A program made the position numbers and the translations under genes. 64,000 bases of DNA from Rhodococcus sp. 4CII (GTDB lineage Bacteria; Actinomycetota; Actinomycetes; Mycobacteriales; Mycobacteriaceae): the NCBI RefSeq assembly GCF_014256275.1, contig NZ_JACCFE010000002.1, positions 3,080,001-3,144,000 on the forward strand. The letters run 5' to 3'. Below, piece after piece: positions 8,865 to 18,657 of the stretch (position 1 is its first letter; each line of letters starts with the position of its first letter). A model generated the notes under the pieces. It was given only the letters and a program-made list of their open reading frames with translations. It searched no databases and was not told the DNA's origin.

Positions 8865-9775
8865 TTCCTGCTCCCGTAATCGACCGGTTCGGACAATCGA
8901 GGCGCGACGGCGAGGTCGTCCCAGTAGTTGCCGCCGAGTTTGTCGAGGTATTCGTCATGATTCGCGGTGCCGTGGACCCATTCCTTGAGCCAGGCCTGCA
9001 GCAATCCGGAGTCCTTGCTGATCGCGGTCCATCGCCGGTAGAAAGCGCAGTCACGGTCGTAATAGCCCTGCACGTAGGACGGATGAGCCCCACGAGGGCA
9101 CACGACGACGGCGTCGACCGCGTGGGACGGGATCAACGTGCGGTTGGGGTCGGAGCGAACGACGTCGTCGTCGACGATCTCCTCGACCACCACGATCGCC
9201 TTCTTCGCGGCGTACACCGCCTCCTGCTGGACGCCGGATATGCCCCAGATCTGCACGTTGCCATGACGGTCGGCCCGCTGCGCGTGGACGATGGTGACGT
9301 CCGGATTCAGCGGGGGTACCACATACACCGTGCCGTCCCCGTAGGGATCGTCGACGAGGCGGATCCGGGGGTTGAGCCGCGGAAGGTCGCTGCCTGCGTA
9401 GGACCGCAGCGGAAAGAACGGAAGGCCGGCGGCGCCCGCCTGATAACGGCAGACCATCCCGTAGTGGCTGTACTCCTCCACCTCGAGCGCCACCGGGTCG
9501 TGGTGCTCGATCCGGCGCCTCAGTTCGTGTAACGAGCCGGCCGAACCGCTGGCGAAGAACGAGGCCACGAGCTTGGTCACGCAGCCGGCGGCGACGAGTT
9601 GATCCGACACGATGTCCGGCGTCATCCGGCACAGCGTGAGATTCTGCCGCCCCTGCCGGATGATCTCGTGCGCGGCTGCGAACGAGATGAGATGCGAGAA
9701 GCCCTCGAGGCACACGGTCATGCCGTCTTCCACATACATCCCGACGGCGTCCGCCATGCTGACCACTTTGCTCAT
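8861..9775 (-). CDS. CoA-transferase alpha subunit (CatI-like)
   Basis: 304 aa, large subunit partner of the gene below it. The N-terminal DGMTVCLEGFSHLISFAAAHEIIRQG and the stretch LTLCRMTPDIVSDQL closely follow CatI-type 3-oxoadipate CoA-transferase alpha chains, as do YAGSDLP and the central VTIVHAQRADRHGNVQIWG. ATG at 9775 with AAAGGG upstream. The pair is divergent from a LysR gene, with an 83-bp shared intergenic region containing a LysR-type box, and an MHS transporter stands beyond the regulator. Together they read as an inducible uptake and CoA-activation module for an organic acid. Confidence 0.85.
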   Translation of the reverse strand: MSKVVSMADAVGMYVEDGMTVCLEGFSHLISFAAAHEIIRQGRQNLTLCRMTPDIVSDQLVAAGCVTKLVASFFASGSAGSLHELRRRIEHHDPVALEVEEYSHYGMVCRYQAGAAGLPFFPLRSYAGSDLPRLNPRIRLVDDPYGDGTVYVVPPLNPDVTIVHAQRADRHGNVQIWGISGVQQEAVYAAKKAIVVVEEIVDDDVVRSDPNRTLIPSHAVDAVVVCPRGAHPSYVQGYYDRDCAFYRRWTAISKDSGLLQAWLKEWVHGTANHDEYLDKLGGNYWDDLAVAPRLSEPVDYGSRK

Positions 9776-9833
9776 CGTCGTGCCCTTTCGGCCCGGATTA
9801 CACTCACCGCACTCACTGGTGTTGACAGCTCTG

Positions 9834-9848
9834 TTGCTCGGACTGCAA
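9834..9848. promoter_or_regulatory. LysR-type operator box
   Basis: TTGC-N7-GCAA with a T-N11-A core (9835/9847), the classic LysR box, in the short region between the CoA-transferase operon and the lysR gene. It ends 10 bases before the lysR start, so autorepression is likely as well as control of the divergent operon. Confidence 0.6.
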
Positions 9849-9858
9849 TAGTTCTGTC

Positions 9859-10755
9859 GTGGAGATTTCTCAGATCACTGCCTTTCTCGCGGTCGCCGAG
9901 GAGTTGCACTTCGGACGGGCCGCCCAGCGCCTGCACTCGGCGCAGCCCCCGCTGAGCAGAACGATCCGGCAATTGGAAAAGCAGCTCGGGGCAACCCTTT
10001 TCGAGAGGAATACGCGGAACGTCCGACTCACGCCCGCCGGCGAGGCCTTGCTCGGTCCGGCCCGCGAGATTCTGGATGCCTGCCGGCTCGCGGAGATCGC
10101 CGTGGCCGCCGCCGGGCGCGGGCAGGTCGGCCGAGTGCGCATCGGATTCGCCGGAGTGTCGTCCCACCTCCTCATCGGACGTTGGGCCAAGCTTGTCCGG
10201 CACACCCACCCTGGAATCGAATTCGTCTTGGACAGTTCCGCTTTCGCGAGCGAAGCGCTGAACAAACTCCTCGACGGCACCCTGGACATCGGCTTGGTCC
10301 GGTGGATCTTCACACCCCCGGGCATCGCGTCCCGCGTCATCCTCAACGAGGACTTCGTGGTGGCGTTGCCTGCCGACCACCCGCTCGCGGCCAGGGACGA
10401 CATCCGCATCGAGGAGCTGGCGAGCGAGCCCTGGGTGACGCTGCCCGCCGATCCCGGATCGGCACTGCGCGACTCCCTGCAGAGGGCAGCCCACGATGCC
10501 GGTTTCACGCCGCGGATCGTGCAGAGCGCGCCGGACTCGATGGCGCTGATGGCGCTGGTGTCGGCGGAGGTCGGCTGCGCGCTGACCGTCTCCTCCGTCG
10601 CCGAGAACGTGAACAACCCGGACGTGGTGTTCCTGCCCCTGACCGGAGGTCCGAGCACCCTGCAACTGCGGATCGCCTGGCGTGCGGACGATGACAGCGC
10701 CGCGCTGCGGGAGGTCCTCAGATTGTCCGAGGAGGCGTTGCCCACCCCGGAATGA
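9859..10755 (+). CDS. LysR-family transcriptional regulator
   Basis: 298 aa. The N-terminal winged helix-turn-helix is typical (ITAFLAVAEELHFGRAAQRLHSAQPPLSRTIRQLEKQLG, residues 5-43), followed by an effector domain of the periplasmic-binding fold. GTG start at 9859 matches the family start. By position it should control the divergent CoA-transferase genes and perhaps the transporter, whose 3' end it meets 10 bases downstream. The effector is probably the substrate or a pathway intermediate; nothing in the sequence names it. Confidence 0.93.
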   Translation: MEISQITAFLAVAEELHFGRAAQRLHSAQPPLSRTIRQLEKQLGATLFERNTRNVRLTPAGEALLGPAREILDACRLAEIAVAAAGRGQVGRVRIGFAGVSSHLLIGRWAKLVRHTHPGIEFVLDSSAFASEALNKLLDGTLDIGLVRWIFTPPGIASRVILNEDFVVALPADHPLAARDDIRIEELASEPWVTLPADPGSALRDSLQRAAHDAGFTPRIVQSAPDSMALMALVSAEVGCALTVSSVAENVNNPDVVFLPLTGGPSTLQLRIAWRADDDSAALREVLRLSEEALPTPE

Positions 10756-10765
10756 CATTCGCTGG

Positions 10766-12175
10766 TCAGGTGTGGGCTGTCGCACGCGCCTGCCCTTCGC
10801 TCGGGGCGTCGCCCACCTCGTCGTCCTGGTCGGTGTCGAATCGCAGTTCGTCCGCGTCGGACTGCTCGGCGGTCGACAACCGTCGCGCGTCGAATCCGGT
10901 CCGATTCAGCAACAACAGCGTGCAGATCAGGGAGACCGCCGCATACCCGGCCGAGACGAAGGCGACACCGACGATGTTTCCGGACGAATTGAGCATCCAC
11001 TGCGCCAGCACCGGGGTGCCGCCGCCGACCACCAGCGAACACAGCTGGTACGCGAGCGAGAGGCCGGTGTAGCGGATGTTGGCCGGGAAGGCACGGGCGA
11101 GCACACCGGCGATGGCGCCGTAGAACATCGAGTGCGGAATGGTGGCGAGACACATGGCGACCACGGCGATCGTGAAGTTTTCGGTGCGGATCGCGAAGAA
11201 CATCGCCGGCATCAGGACGAACTCGGGAATAACCATGATGCACATGGCCTTCCGCATGTCTATCCGCGACACGAGGACGGCGCCGAACGGCTGGACGATG
11301 AACTGGACCACGAGGGCGATCGCGATGGCGCCGAGGAACGTGCCTCTGTCGTAGCCGAGCTCACTCGTGGCCCACGACAACGCGAAGGTGTTCTTGAAGT
11401 ACGTCACCTGTGCCAGGGGAAGTGCGCCCGCGCCGAGGAGAACGAGGACCCAGTGCTTGCGCAGCACCTCGCCGATCGGCAGTGCCACGGTCTTCTTCTG
11501 CTTCAGTACGGTCTTCATGGCGTCCGACTCTTCGAGCTTGAGACGGATGATCATGCCGACGATCACCAGCGCCGCGGAGATCAGGAACGGGATACGCCAC
11601 CCGTAGAGCACGAAGTCGGGGGTGGGCATGGCGGAGAGCAGGAAGAACGCCATCGTGGCCAGCAGATTCCCGGCGGGCGATCCTTGCTGGGCGAAGGCCG
11701 AGTACAGAATCCCCTTCCCCTTGGGCGCGTTCTCGCTGGCGATCAGCACCGCACCGCCCCACTCGCCGCCGACCGCCACGCCCTGGACGACGCGGAGGAA
11801 GACCAGTCCGGCCGGTGCCCACACCCCGATCTGCGCGTAGGAGGGCAGGAGGCCGATACCTACGGTGGCGGTGCCCATCATCATGAGGGTGATGACGAGG
11901 GTCGTCTTCCGGCCGATCTTGTCTCCGAGGTGCCCGAAGACGATGCCGCCGATCGGGCGGGCGAGGAACCCGGCCCACAGAGTGACGAAAGCGAGCAGAG
12001 TGCCCATTCCCGCCGGCAGCGTGTCGGAGAAGAACACCTGACCGAAGACCAGGGCCGACGCCGTGCCGTAGATGTAGAAGTCGTACCACTCGATGGTGGT
12101 GCCGATGAACGAGGCGATGCCCGCTCTCCGCGCCTTCGCCTCGGCGTCGGTCCGCTTCGGTGGTGCCGTGGTCAT
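10766..12175 (-). CDS. MFS transporter, metabolite:H+ symporter (MHS) family
   Basis: 469 aa with about 12 membrane segments. MHS signatures are present: ASFIGTTIEWYDFYIYGTA at the N-terminus, RPIGGIVFGHLGDKIGRK in loop 2-3, and VGGEWGGAVL in segment 5. This family imports organic acids and osmolytes (KgtP, ShiA, ProP) with protons. ATG 12175 has GAGAGGG upstream; the in-frame extension to 12301 has no membrane character. Together with the CoA-transferase and LysR genes it suggests import of a carboxylate that is then CoA-activated. Confidence 0.88.
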   Translation of the reverse strand: MTTAPPKRTDAEAKARRAGIASFIGTTIEWYDFYIYGTASALVFGQVFFSDTLPAGMGTLLAFVTLWAGFLARPIGGIVFGHLGDKIGRKTTLVITLMMMGTATVGIGLLPSYAQIGVWAPAGLVFLRVVQGVAVGGEWGGAVLIASENAPKGKGILYSAFAQQGSPAGNLLATMAFFLLSAMPTPDFVLYGWRIPFLISAALVIVGMIIRLKLEESDAMKTVLKQKKTVALPIGEVLRKHWVLVLLGAGALPLAQVTYFKNTFALSWATSELGYDRGTFLGAIAIALVVQFIVQPFGAVLVSRIDMRKAMCIMVIPEFVLMPAMFFAIRTENFTIAVVAMCLATIPHSMFYGAIAGVLARAFPANIRYTGLSLAYQLCSLVVGGGTPVLAQWMLNSSGNIVGVAFVSAGYAAVSLICTLLLLNRTGFDARRLSTAEQSDADELRFDTDQDDEVGDAPSEGQARATAHT

Positions 12176-12361
12176 GTAGTGCCCTCTCTCGCCAAAGGGG
12201 AGCGATTTCGACGGAAACCGGCTCGCTCCAGTGAGACTCGCATCACAAGATCCATGCCGTCCAATACTTCCTGAGTGGGTAATTGATACGGATCTGGTCA
12301 TAATTCCGGGAAACCATTCCCAGGCTGCGGTGATGCGGCCACCGGCCCTCCGCCCCGGGCC

Positions 12362-12706
12362 TCACTCCACGGGACCTGCCCGCGCGACCGCCCGGGCATC
12401 CCGCACACCGAGCGACGACAGGAGCACCGGGGCGGTGACCGTGACCTCGACATCCCAACTCTCGACCGCGCAGGACACCAGTCGGGTGTGCATTCGGCCC
12501 GCGATCTCCTGGGCCGCAGCGCACGCCGCGGCGGTGCCACGGTCGAGCCCGACCGCGGCGGCGAGAGCAGCCAGATCCGCCGCCGACTGCGCGCGATGCC
12601 GCACGGACACCGCGGAGCCGATGTGGACCAGCATCGCCGTGACCACCACCAGCGCCGCGAGCGCACAACATGCCAGCACCGTCGCAGCACCGCGCTCGTC
12701 GGACAT
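12362..12706 (-). CDS. TadE-like pseudopilin of helicase/secretion locus (Rv3654c-like)
   Basis: 114 aa. Short N-terminus (MSDERGAATVLACCALAALVVVTAMLV) with one membrane helix, then a small extracytoplasmic domain. The segment after the glycine (GAATVL) resembles a prepilin cleavage site but lacks the Glu at +5 seen in the neighbouring pilin. ATG at 12706 has GAGG six bases upstream; a GTG at 12718 that overlaps the preceding stop (GTGA) is an equal alternative. It is the last gene of the tad operon. Confidence 0.7.
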   Translation of the reverse strand: MSDERGAATVLACCALAALVVVTAMLVHIGSAVSVRHRAQSAADLAALAAAVGLDRGTAAACAAAQEIAGRMHTRLVSCAVESWDVEVTVTAPVLLSSLGVRDARAVARAGPVE

Positions 12707-12714
12707 CCCCGACC

Positions 12715-13089
12715 TCACCGCCCACCCCCACTCCACCCCGGCACCGTCGGCTCCAGGGCGGCCACCGCTTCCGCGGAGATGTTCACGAGAGGAAGGAGAG
12801 GGCTGTGCACCCGCACGGTGGCGACGACGAACTCCCCCTCGGTCCGGATCTCCACATCGGCGCCGCCGGGGGCAACCTTCGCCGCCGTGGAGACCGCCGA
12901 CTCGCGATCTCCACGCGCGGCGAGCCGAGCGGCCTCACGAGCCGAATCGACACACCGGACGTGCAAGGTGGCCGCGGTGATCGCGCCGACACACAGCACG
13001 ATCACCGCCACGATCGACGCGATCGCAATCGCCGCCTCCACGGTGACGCCGCCGGCCTCGGACCGGCGCAGGTCCCTGGCGGAACTCAT
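12715..13089 (-). CDS. TadE-like pseudopilin
   Basis: 124 aa. The N-terminus MSSARDLRRSEAGGVTVEAA followed by a hydrophobic helix (IAIASIVAVIVLCVGAITAA) is a TadE-type class III signal: cleavage after Gly would leave Glu at about +5. The rest is a small extracytoplasmic domain with many Glu and Ala residues. Its ATG overlaps the pilin stop by one base (TGATG). Minor pseudopilins of this type are needed to assemble Flp/Tad pili. Corresponds in order to Rv3655c. Confidence 0.78.
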   Translation of the reverse strand: MSSARDLRRSEAGGVTVEAAIAIASIVAVIVLCVGAITAATLHVRCVDSAREAARLAARGDRESAVSTAAKVAPGGADVEIRTEGEFVVATVRVHSPLLPLVNISAEAVAALEPTVPGWSGGGR

Positions 13090-13307
13090 CACACCGCGGT
13101 GTTCAACGCTTTGTCGATGATGTTCGTGAGGGCCGTGACGATGCTGTCGCCGGTGACGACCGAATACAGCACGGCCCCGAATGCCGCGGCCGCGATGGTG
13201 CCGATGGCGTATTCGGCGGTCGACATGCCGTCCTCGTCCACCGCGAGCAGCGTCACGCGGTTGGTCAGTTCCCGAATTCCCGCCAAGGCCCGGATTCCGT
13301 GCTTCAT
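13089..13307 (-). CDS. Flp-type pilin (DUF4244)
   Basis: 72 aa, the likely major pilin of the locus. A basic leader (MKHGIRALAGIRELTNRVTLL) is followed by DEDGMSTAEYAIGTIAAAAFGAVLY: a prepilin peptidase site after Gly with Glu at +5, then the assembly helix. ATG 13307 has GGGGGAAC in front of it; the in-frame GTG/ATG at 13325 adds only six residues. A dedicated prepilin peptidase is not in this window. It corresponds to mycobacterial Rv3656c. Confidence 0.82.
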   Translation of the reverse strand: MKHGIRALAGIRELTNRVTLLAVDEDGMSTAEYAIGTIAAAAFGAVLYSVVTGDSIVTALTNIIDKALNTAV

Positions 13308-13364
13308 GATGTTCCCCCTTCTCAAGTGCCGGAGCAGCGGTTCTGCGCCGGAAGTGTCGACTTG

Positions 13365-13952
13365 TCACAACAGCCCGCCGTCGAGCACGCGCGAGGCCAG
13401 CCCGACCACGACCGGGATGATCCCCAGACAGATGAACGCGGGCAGGAAGCACAGCCCGAGCGGACCGCTGATGAGCACGCCCGCTCGTTCGGCCGACGCC
13501 GCCGCGAGGTGCTCGACCTGGATGCGACCGTCGGCGGCGAGTTCCGTCATGGAGCCCGCGAGCGACGAACCCGAACGGGCCGAGCGGCGCGCCATGCGGG
13601 CGAGCGATTCGGTGGCCGGGTCCGACGCGGCCGCCTCCCACGCGGTCGGGGCGTCCGCTCCCAGCGACAGCAGGTCCGCGGCGCGGCGGAGTGATTCCGA
13701 CAGCGGCGCCGGTGCCGATGGCGACACCGCCAGCGCCGCGGTCGCCACCGGAAGTCCCGCGCGCAGACAGGCCGCCAGCAGATCGAACGTGGCCGCGACG
13801 GCGAGCGGGTCTGCGCGGCCCGTGCCGTCGTCCACCACGGTTCCGGTATCACCCGGGACCGCGTAGCTATCGCGCAACCGCTGCGCCGGCGATCGCGGTC
13901 CGGGAAGGACGAGCACGGCGCAGGCGAGAAGGAGTACCGCACACCAGATCAT
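13365..13952 (-). CDS. Type II secretion F-domain protein, TadC-like
   Basis: 195 aa. One N-terminal helix (MIWCAVLLLACAVLVLPG), a cytoplasmic T2SSF domain (about residues 50-160) and a C-terminal helix (GLCFLPAFICLGIIPVVVGLA). Such inner-membrane proteins form the platform of Tad machines with TadB. Its ATG overlaps the stop of the gene before it by 4 bp (ATGA). It is shorter than TadC of proteobacteria, as is usual for the actinobacterial form (Rv3657c). Confidence 0.8.
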   Translation of the reverse strand: MIWCAVLLLACAVLVLPGPRSPAQRLRDSYAVPGDTGTVVDDGTGRADPLAVAATFDLLAACLRAGLPVATAALAVSPSAPAPLSESLRRAADLLSLGADAPTAWEAAASDPATESLARMARRSARSGSSLAGSMTELAADGRIQVEHLAAASAERAGVLISGPLGLCFLPAFICLGIIPVVVGLASRVLDGGLL

Positions 13953-14736
13953 CCGGTCACGCGTCCGGTGATCCGGTCGGTCCACAACAGTCCCGCACAC
14001 ACCAGACCTGCCCCGAGGAGCAGCAGGATTCCGCCCAGCCCGCCGCCGAACAGCACGTCCAGCGGGGACGCACCCATCATCTGCCCGAGTCCGACACCGA
14101 GGAGCGGCAGCCCGGCCAGAACCGTCGCGGTCGCCCTCGCGCCGGCCAGCGCCGCCTCGGTTCGCTGGCGGAAGCGACTGCGTCCCAGCAGGTCCGCGCG
14201 GGCTGCCTCGAGCAGTTCGGCCAGCGCGAGACCGTGCGCCTCGGCGACCGCCCAGATGTCGGCGATCCGCCCCAGCTCGGTGCCGACCCGGGAGTCCGCG
14301 ATCCGGAACCCCTCGGCCGCCGATCCTCCGAGGCGTGAGCGCGCCGACGCGGCGCGGAACGCCGCCGACACACTGCCCGCCGATTCGTCGGCCGCCGTCT
14401 CGCATGCCGCGGCCGGGTGGGCGCCGACGCGGAGTTCCGCCGTCACCACCTCGAGACTCGCGAGGACGACCCGCAACTCGGCGTCCTTGGCGCGCCCCGT
14501 ACTGCGCTGCGACACCCTGAATCTCGCTGTCGCGCAGACGATCACGGCGGCGGCAACAGCGTACGGTCCGCCCACGCCGTAGACCACCGGGATGCCGGCG
14601 AGCGCCGCCGGAACCGCCCACTGCACGCGTAACCGCCTGCGCCCTCCGTCGCTGCCCGTGATCGCGAGCAACCGAGGCCGCGACCTCGACGACGGCACCG
14701 CCAGCACCGCGCAGGCGAGCACCACCAGAGCTGCGA

Positions 14737-14740
<4 letters not shown>
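13949..14740 (-). CDS. Type II secretion F-domain protein, TadB-like
   Basis: 263 aa. Two N-terminal hydrophobic stretches, a T2SSF domain with SLEVVTAELRVGAHPAAACETAA and RVGTELGRIADIWAVAEAHGLALAELL, and two C-terminal membrane helices ending in GGILLLLGAGLVCAGLLW. The GTG at 14740 overlaps the tadA stop (GTGA) and follows a run of G bases that serves as ribosome site; the ATG at 14785 would overlap tadA by 49 bases. It is the second platform protein of the pilus machine (Rv3658c-like). Confidence 0.82.
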
Positions 14741-15935
<1,195 letters not shown>

Positions 15936-15939
<4 letters not shown>

Positions 15940-17024
15940 GCCGCCCACTCCCGCGACCGCGGCCTGTTGCCGAGCGTGTCGAGGACGGCGTCGGCCGCGG
16001 CCCCCAGCGGCGACCGCCGACCCGGCCTCAGCCCACCGTGTTCGAGCATTCCGGTGAGTGTGCGCTCCGCCCGCATCGACGCGATCAGCGGCAGGTCGAG
16101 TACTGCCGCGACATCGACGCCGCGGAGTCCGCCCGGCGCCGGTCCGCGAACCACCAATCCCTGGTTGGGGTTTCGCTCGGTGATCCACTGCGACACCTTG
16201 CCCGCGGCGATGCAGGCGCGGACGGTGGCGGGCACGAGGAGAACCACCAGATCCGCGATGTCGACGATTGTTTCCGTAACAGGTCCGGGAAATCGCGACA
16301 CGTCGCACACGACCAGATCGCCGGCGTGGCGGCCCGCGTCGGCGACCGCACGCACCGCGGCCGCCGTGGGGCCCGCGCCGCCGGTGCCCTTCCTGCTGCA
16401 GGCGAGAACCCGCACGTGCTCGCCGTGCGCGGGGAGTGCATCCCTGAGCGCGCCGGAAGAGATTCGGCCGCCCTCGATCGACAGACCCGACCACCGCAGT
16501 CCGGGCGCGTCTTCGATTCCCAGCAGGACGTCGAGGCCGGAACCCCAGGCGTCGGTCTCGACCAGCAGCGTGGACTGCGGTCGTGACGCGCCGGCGAGTG
16601 CCGTCGCGGCCGCCAGTGTGGACGTTCCCGCACCGCCGCATCCGCCCACGACCGCGAGGACGGTGCCGTCCGCGTCGGGCCGCTGGGGTTGCTCTCCGAG
16701 AACGGCGACGAGCGCCGACTCGTCGTCGGGCACCGCCAGCACGTGCTCCGCTCCGACAGCGGTGGCGATTCGCCACTCGTCGATGCCGGGCGGTCCGTCG
16801 CACAGCAGGACCACCCCGCGTCGGCGGGGAAGCCGGTTGCGGCACGCCGCGGCCGCCCGGGCGTCGAGTACGACGATCGGGGCGGTGCCCCATACGGGCC
16901 GGGCGCCGGCGACGTCGACTTCGTCGACCGCTCGGTCTGCCGCCGCGGCCACGCGCCTGATGCTGTGCAGCAGCGCCGGATCGTCGACCAGAACCAGCAC
17001 TTCGCCCCCGCCTTCTGCGTCCAT
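15936..17024 (-). CDS. TadZ/CpaE-like (septum-site-determining-like, Ssd) ATPase
   Basis: 362 aa. ParA/MinD-related protein that places Tad machines; in mycobacteria the homologue Rv3660c is called Ssd and has been linked to septum control. A receiver-like N-terminus is followed by the deviant P-loop region VGGCGGAGTSTLAAATALA near residues 130-150, without the usual Lys of GKGG/GKS, so nucleotide binding may be atypical. Asp-rich strands (VVCDVSRFPGP) follow. ATG 17024 is preferred over 17150 because the extension is Arg/His-rich and unlike the family. It opens the operon. Confidence 0.82.
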
Positions 17025-17170
17025 GCAGTGAGCGTGCCTGCCGCGGAGGTCCGCTGGACGCGCCCGGCACGATCTGTGGACAACTTCTGGGCTGTGGATA
17101 GAAACTGGTACGGACGCACCAATTCGCGAACAGTGAGGATCGCGGCGCAAATAACCTGCCGCACACAGAG

Positions 17171-17260
17171 GACGACCCTCGCCAGGGGGGGAGGAGGCGA
17201 GGGTCGTCAGTGTTCAGCCCCGGGGGGTCGGGCTGAACATCGTCCGGATCAAATCCGGAC
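17171..17260. repeat. Three consecutive perfect hairpins upstream of tadZ and serB
   Basis: Hairpin 1: 12-bp arms 17171-17182 and 17197-17208, loop 14. Hairpin 2: 9-bp arms 17212-17220 and 17230-17238. Hairpin 3: 8-bp arms 17242-17249 and 17253-17260, loop 3. They fill most of the 382-bp region between divergent genes. None is followed by a T-run on the plus strand. They could be a structured leader of the tad transcript, back-to-back terminators, or part of a small RNA. Confidence 0.75.
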
Positions 17261-17406
17261 ATCAGCAATACTACACCTCCCCAGATCAGTATTTGCAAGT
17301 TCAACTGTTCAAGGGTTTTACCGTGTCGAGGGCACCGGAAACTGCGCACCCGCGCCCTTCGCTCGAACACCCGCCCAGGGCCGAAGTCCGCATATCCTTG
17401 GGAATT

Positions 17407-18243
17407 GTGACCGCGAAGCCACAGAGAAGTGCCAAGACAGGTCGACACACCGAGACGGGTCGGGTTGCCGCATTCTTCGACCTCGACAAGACGATCATCG
17501 CGAAATCCAGCACGCTCGCCTTCAGCAAACCGTTCTTCGACCAGGGGCTGATCAACCGGCGATCGGTCCTCAAGAGCAGCTACGCGCAATTCCTCTTCCT
17601 GCTGTCGGGCGCCGACCACGATCAGATGGAGCGGATGCGCGCCTACCTCACGAGCATGTGCGCGGGCTGGAACGTGGAACAGGTGCGATCGGTAGTCGCC
17701 GAGACTCTCCACGACATCGTGGACCCCCTGGTGTTCGCCGAGGCGGCAGATCTCATCGCGGACCACAAGCTGCGGGGTCATGACGTCATCGTGGTCTCCG
17801 CGTCGGGCGAGGAGGTGGTGTCGCCGATCGCCGACGCGCTGGGGGCGACGCACAGCACCGCCACCCGGATGGCGGTCGCGGACGGGCTGTACACGGGCGA
17901 GGTGGAGTTCTACTGCTACGGCGAGGGCAAAGTGGAAGCGATACAGGAAATCGCCGACGAATACCACTACGACCTGTCCGCATGCTACGCCTACTCCGAT
18001 TCGGTGACCGACCTCCCCATGCTGACGGCTGTCGGACACCCGACGGCGGTCAATCCGGACCGCGCCCTCCGGAAGGCGGCAGCCGGAAACGGTTGGCCCA
18101 TATTGACTTTCTCGAATCCGGTGTCCCTCCGGGCCCGCCTCCAGTCGCCGTCCGCCGCCACCGTGGCAACCACGGCGGCGGTGAGCGTCGGGGCGCTGGT
18201 CGCGGGCGCTTTCACTTATGGAGTGTTGCGCCGCAAGCGCTGA
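17407..18243 (+). CDS. HAD-superfamily phosphatase, SerB-like (subfamily IB)
   Basis: 278 aa. HAD motif I is FFDLDKT (two catalytic Asp) near residue 22, motif II VVSASGEE in the middle, and motif III/IV YSDSVTDLPML. The cap and motifs are those of SerB1-type phosphoserine phosphatase-like hydrolases, but the substrate is not proven by sequence. A C-terminal helix (VATTAAVSVGALVAGAFTYGVL) followed by RRKR suggests membrane anchoring. GTG 17407 is chosen because the upstream codons are not conserved in the family. It corresponds to Rv3661. Confidence 0.85.
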   Translation: MTAKPQRSAKTGRHTETGRVAAFFDLDKTIIAKSSTLAFSKPFFDQGLINRRSVLKSSYAQFLFLLSGADHDQMERMRAYLTSMCAGWNVEQVRSVVAETLHDIVDPLVFAEAADLIADHKLRGHDVIVVSASGEEVVSPIADALGATHSTATRMAVADGLYTGEVEFYCYGEGKVEAIQEIADEYHYDLSACYAYSDSVTDLPMLTAVGHPTAVNPDRALRKAAAGNGWPILTFSNPVSLRARLQSPSAATVATTAAVSVGALVAGAFTYGVLRRKR

Positions 18244-18284
18244 ATGCCGCAACCCGCGACACGGTCACAAACCGAATTTGATAC

Positions 18285-18313
18285 TTGCTGTGAGGGGGGT
18301 CACGGGGTACAAA
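18285..18313 (+). promoter_or_regulatory. Predicted sigma-A-like promoter of the Ms1-like RNA
   Basis: TTGCTG (18285-18290), a 17-base spacer and TACAAA (18308-18313). The predicted start is near 18320, which puts the terminator about 300 nt downstream. Confidence 0.5.
18289..18304. promoter_or_regulatory. CRP-like site within the sRNA promoter spacer
   Basis: TGTGA-GGGGGG-TCACG matches the CRP consensus TGTGA-N6-TCACA at nine of ten positions. It lies between the predicted -35 and -10, a position from which a bound regulator would usually repress. Confidence 0.5.
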
Positions 18314-18319
18314 GGAGTT

Positions 18320-18619
18320 ACGGAAGAACGGAAGGCCAAGGTCGACCCAGAAGAGAAGGATCGATCTCCCGACCAGGATTCCCAGCACGGGCACTAGGTA
18401 CCCACGCGAAGCATAAGCCACTATAAGGGCAGAAGCGTTGTGGGCCTGCGAGACTCGAGTCTTCACCGGCAAGGACCCTGCACAGGTTGCAAGGACGACC
18501 CGACGATATTCGGACTCTCGCCGAGGCCACCCACACAACCCACCTTTGCACGCTTGGTAACCGGTTGTCCGTGCTAGCGGGCGGCGAAGTCGACAGCAGT
18601 CGGCAGCGCCGCCCGTTTC
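18320..18619 (+). ncRNA. Probable Ms1/MTS2823-type small RNA
   Basis: The 414-bp gap between the SerB-like gene and the Rv3662c-like gene has no supported ORF, but has a promoter, an internal fold and a terminator spaced for a transcript of about 300 nt. In mycobacteria the same gap (Rv3661-Rv3662c) encodes MTS2823/Ms1, an abundant stationary-phase RNA of about 300 nt that binds RNA polymerase core. Inside, 18437-18453 (GTTGTGGGCC-TGCGAGA) can pair with 18516-18539 (TCTCG ... CACAAC), giving a long irregular stem. Identity rests on synteny, size and fold, not on an alignment. The 5' end is uncertain by some bases. Confidence 0.65.
18578..18618 (+). terminator. Terminator of the Ms1-like RNA
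   Basis: 9-bp perfect arms CGGGCGGCG (18578-18586) and CGCCGCCCG (18607-18615), an inner CGAC-AGCA-GTCG stem, then TTT. Confidence 0.7.
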
Positions 18620-18657
18620 ACATGTTCGGGGTTCCGTTGCGGCGCAATGGATTCGAG

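Noticed and set aside
8082..9775. CoA-transferase pair as IpdAB (cholesterol ring hydrolase)
   Set aside because: The sequence motifs follow CatI/CatJ more closely and no cholesterol ring genes are adjacent.
17032..17320. Minus-strand frame beginning MSGFDPDDVQPD within the hairpin region
   Set aside because: The apparent coding follows the palindromes; the start has a distant ribosome site and the later part is Arg/Ser-rich without conservation I can recognise.
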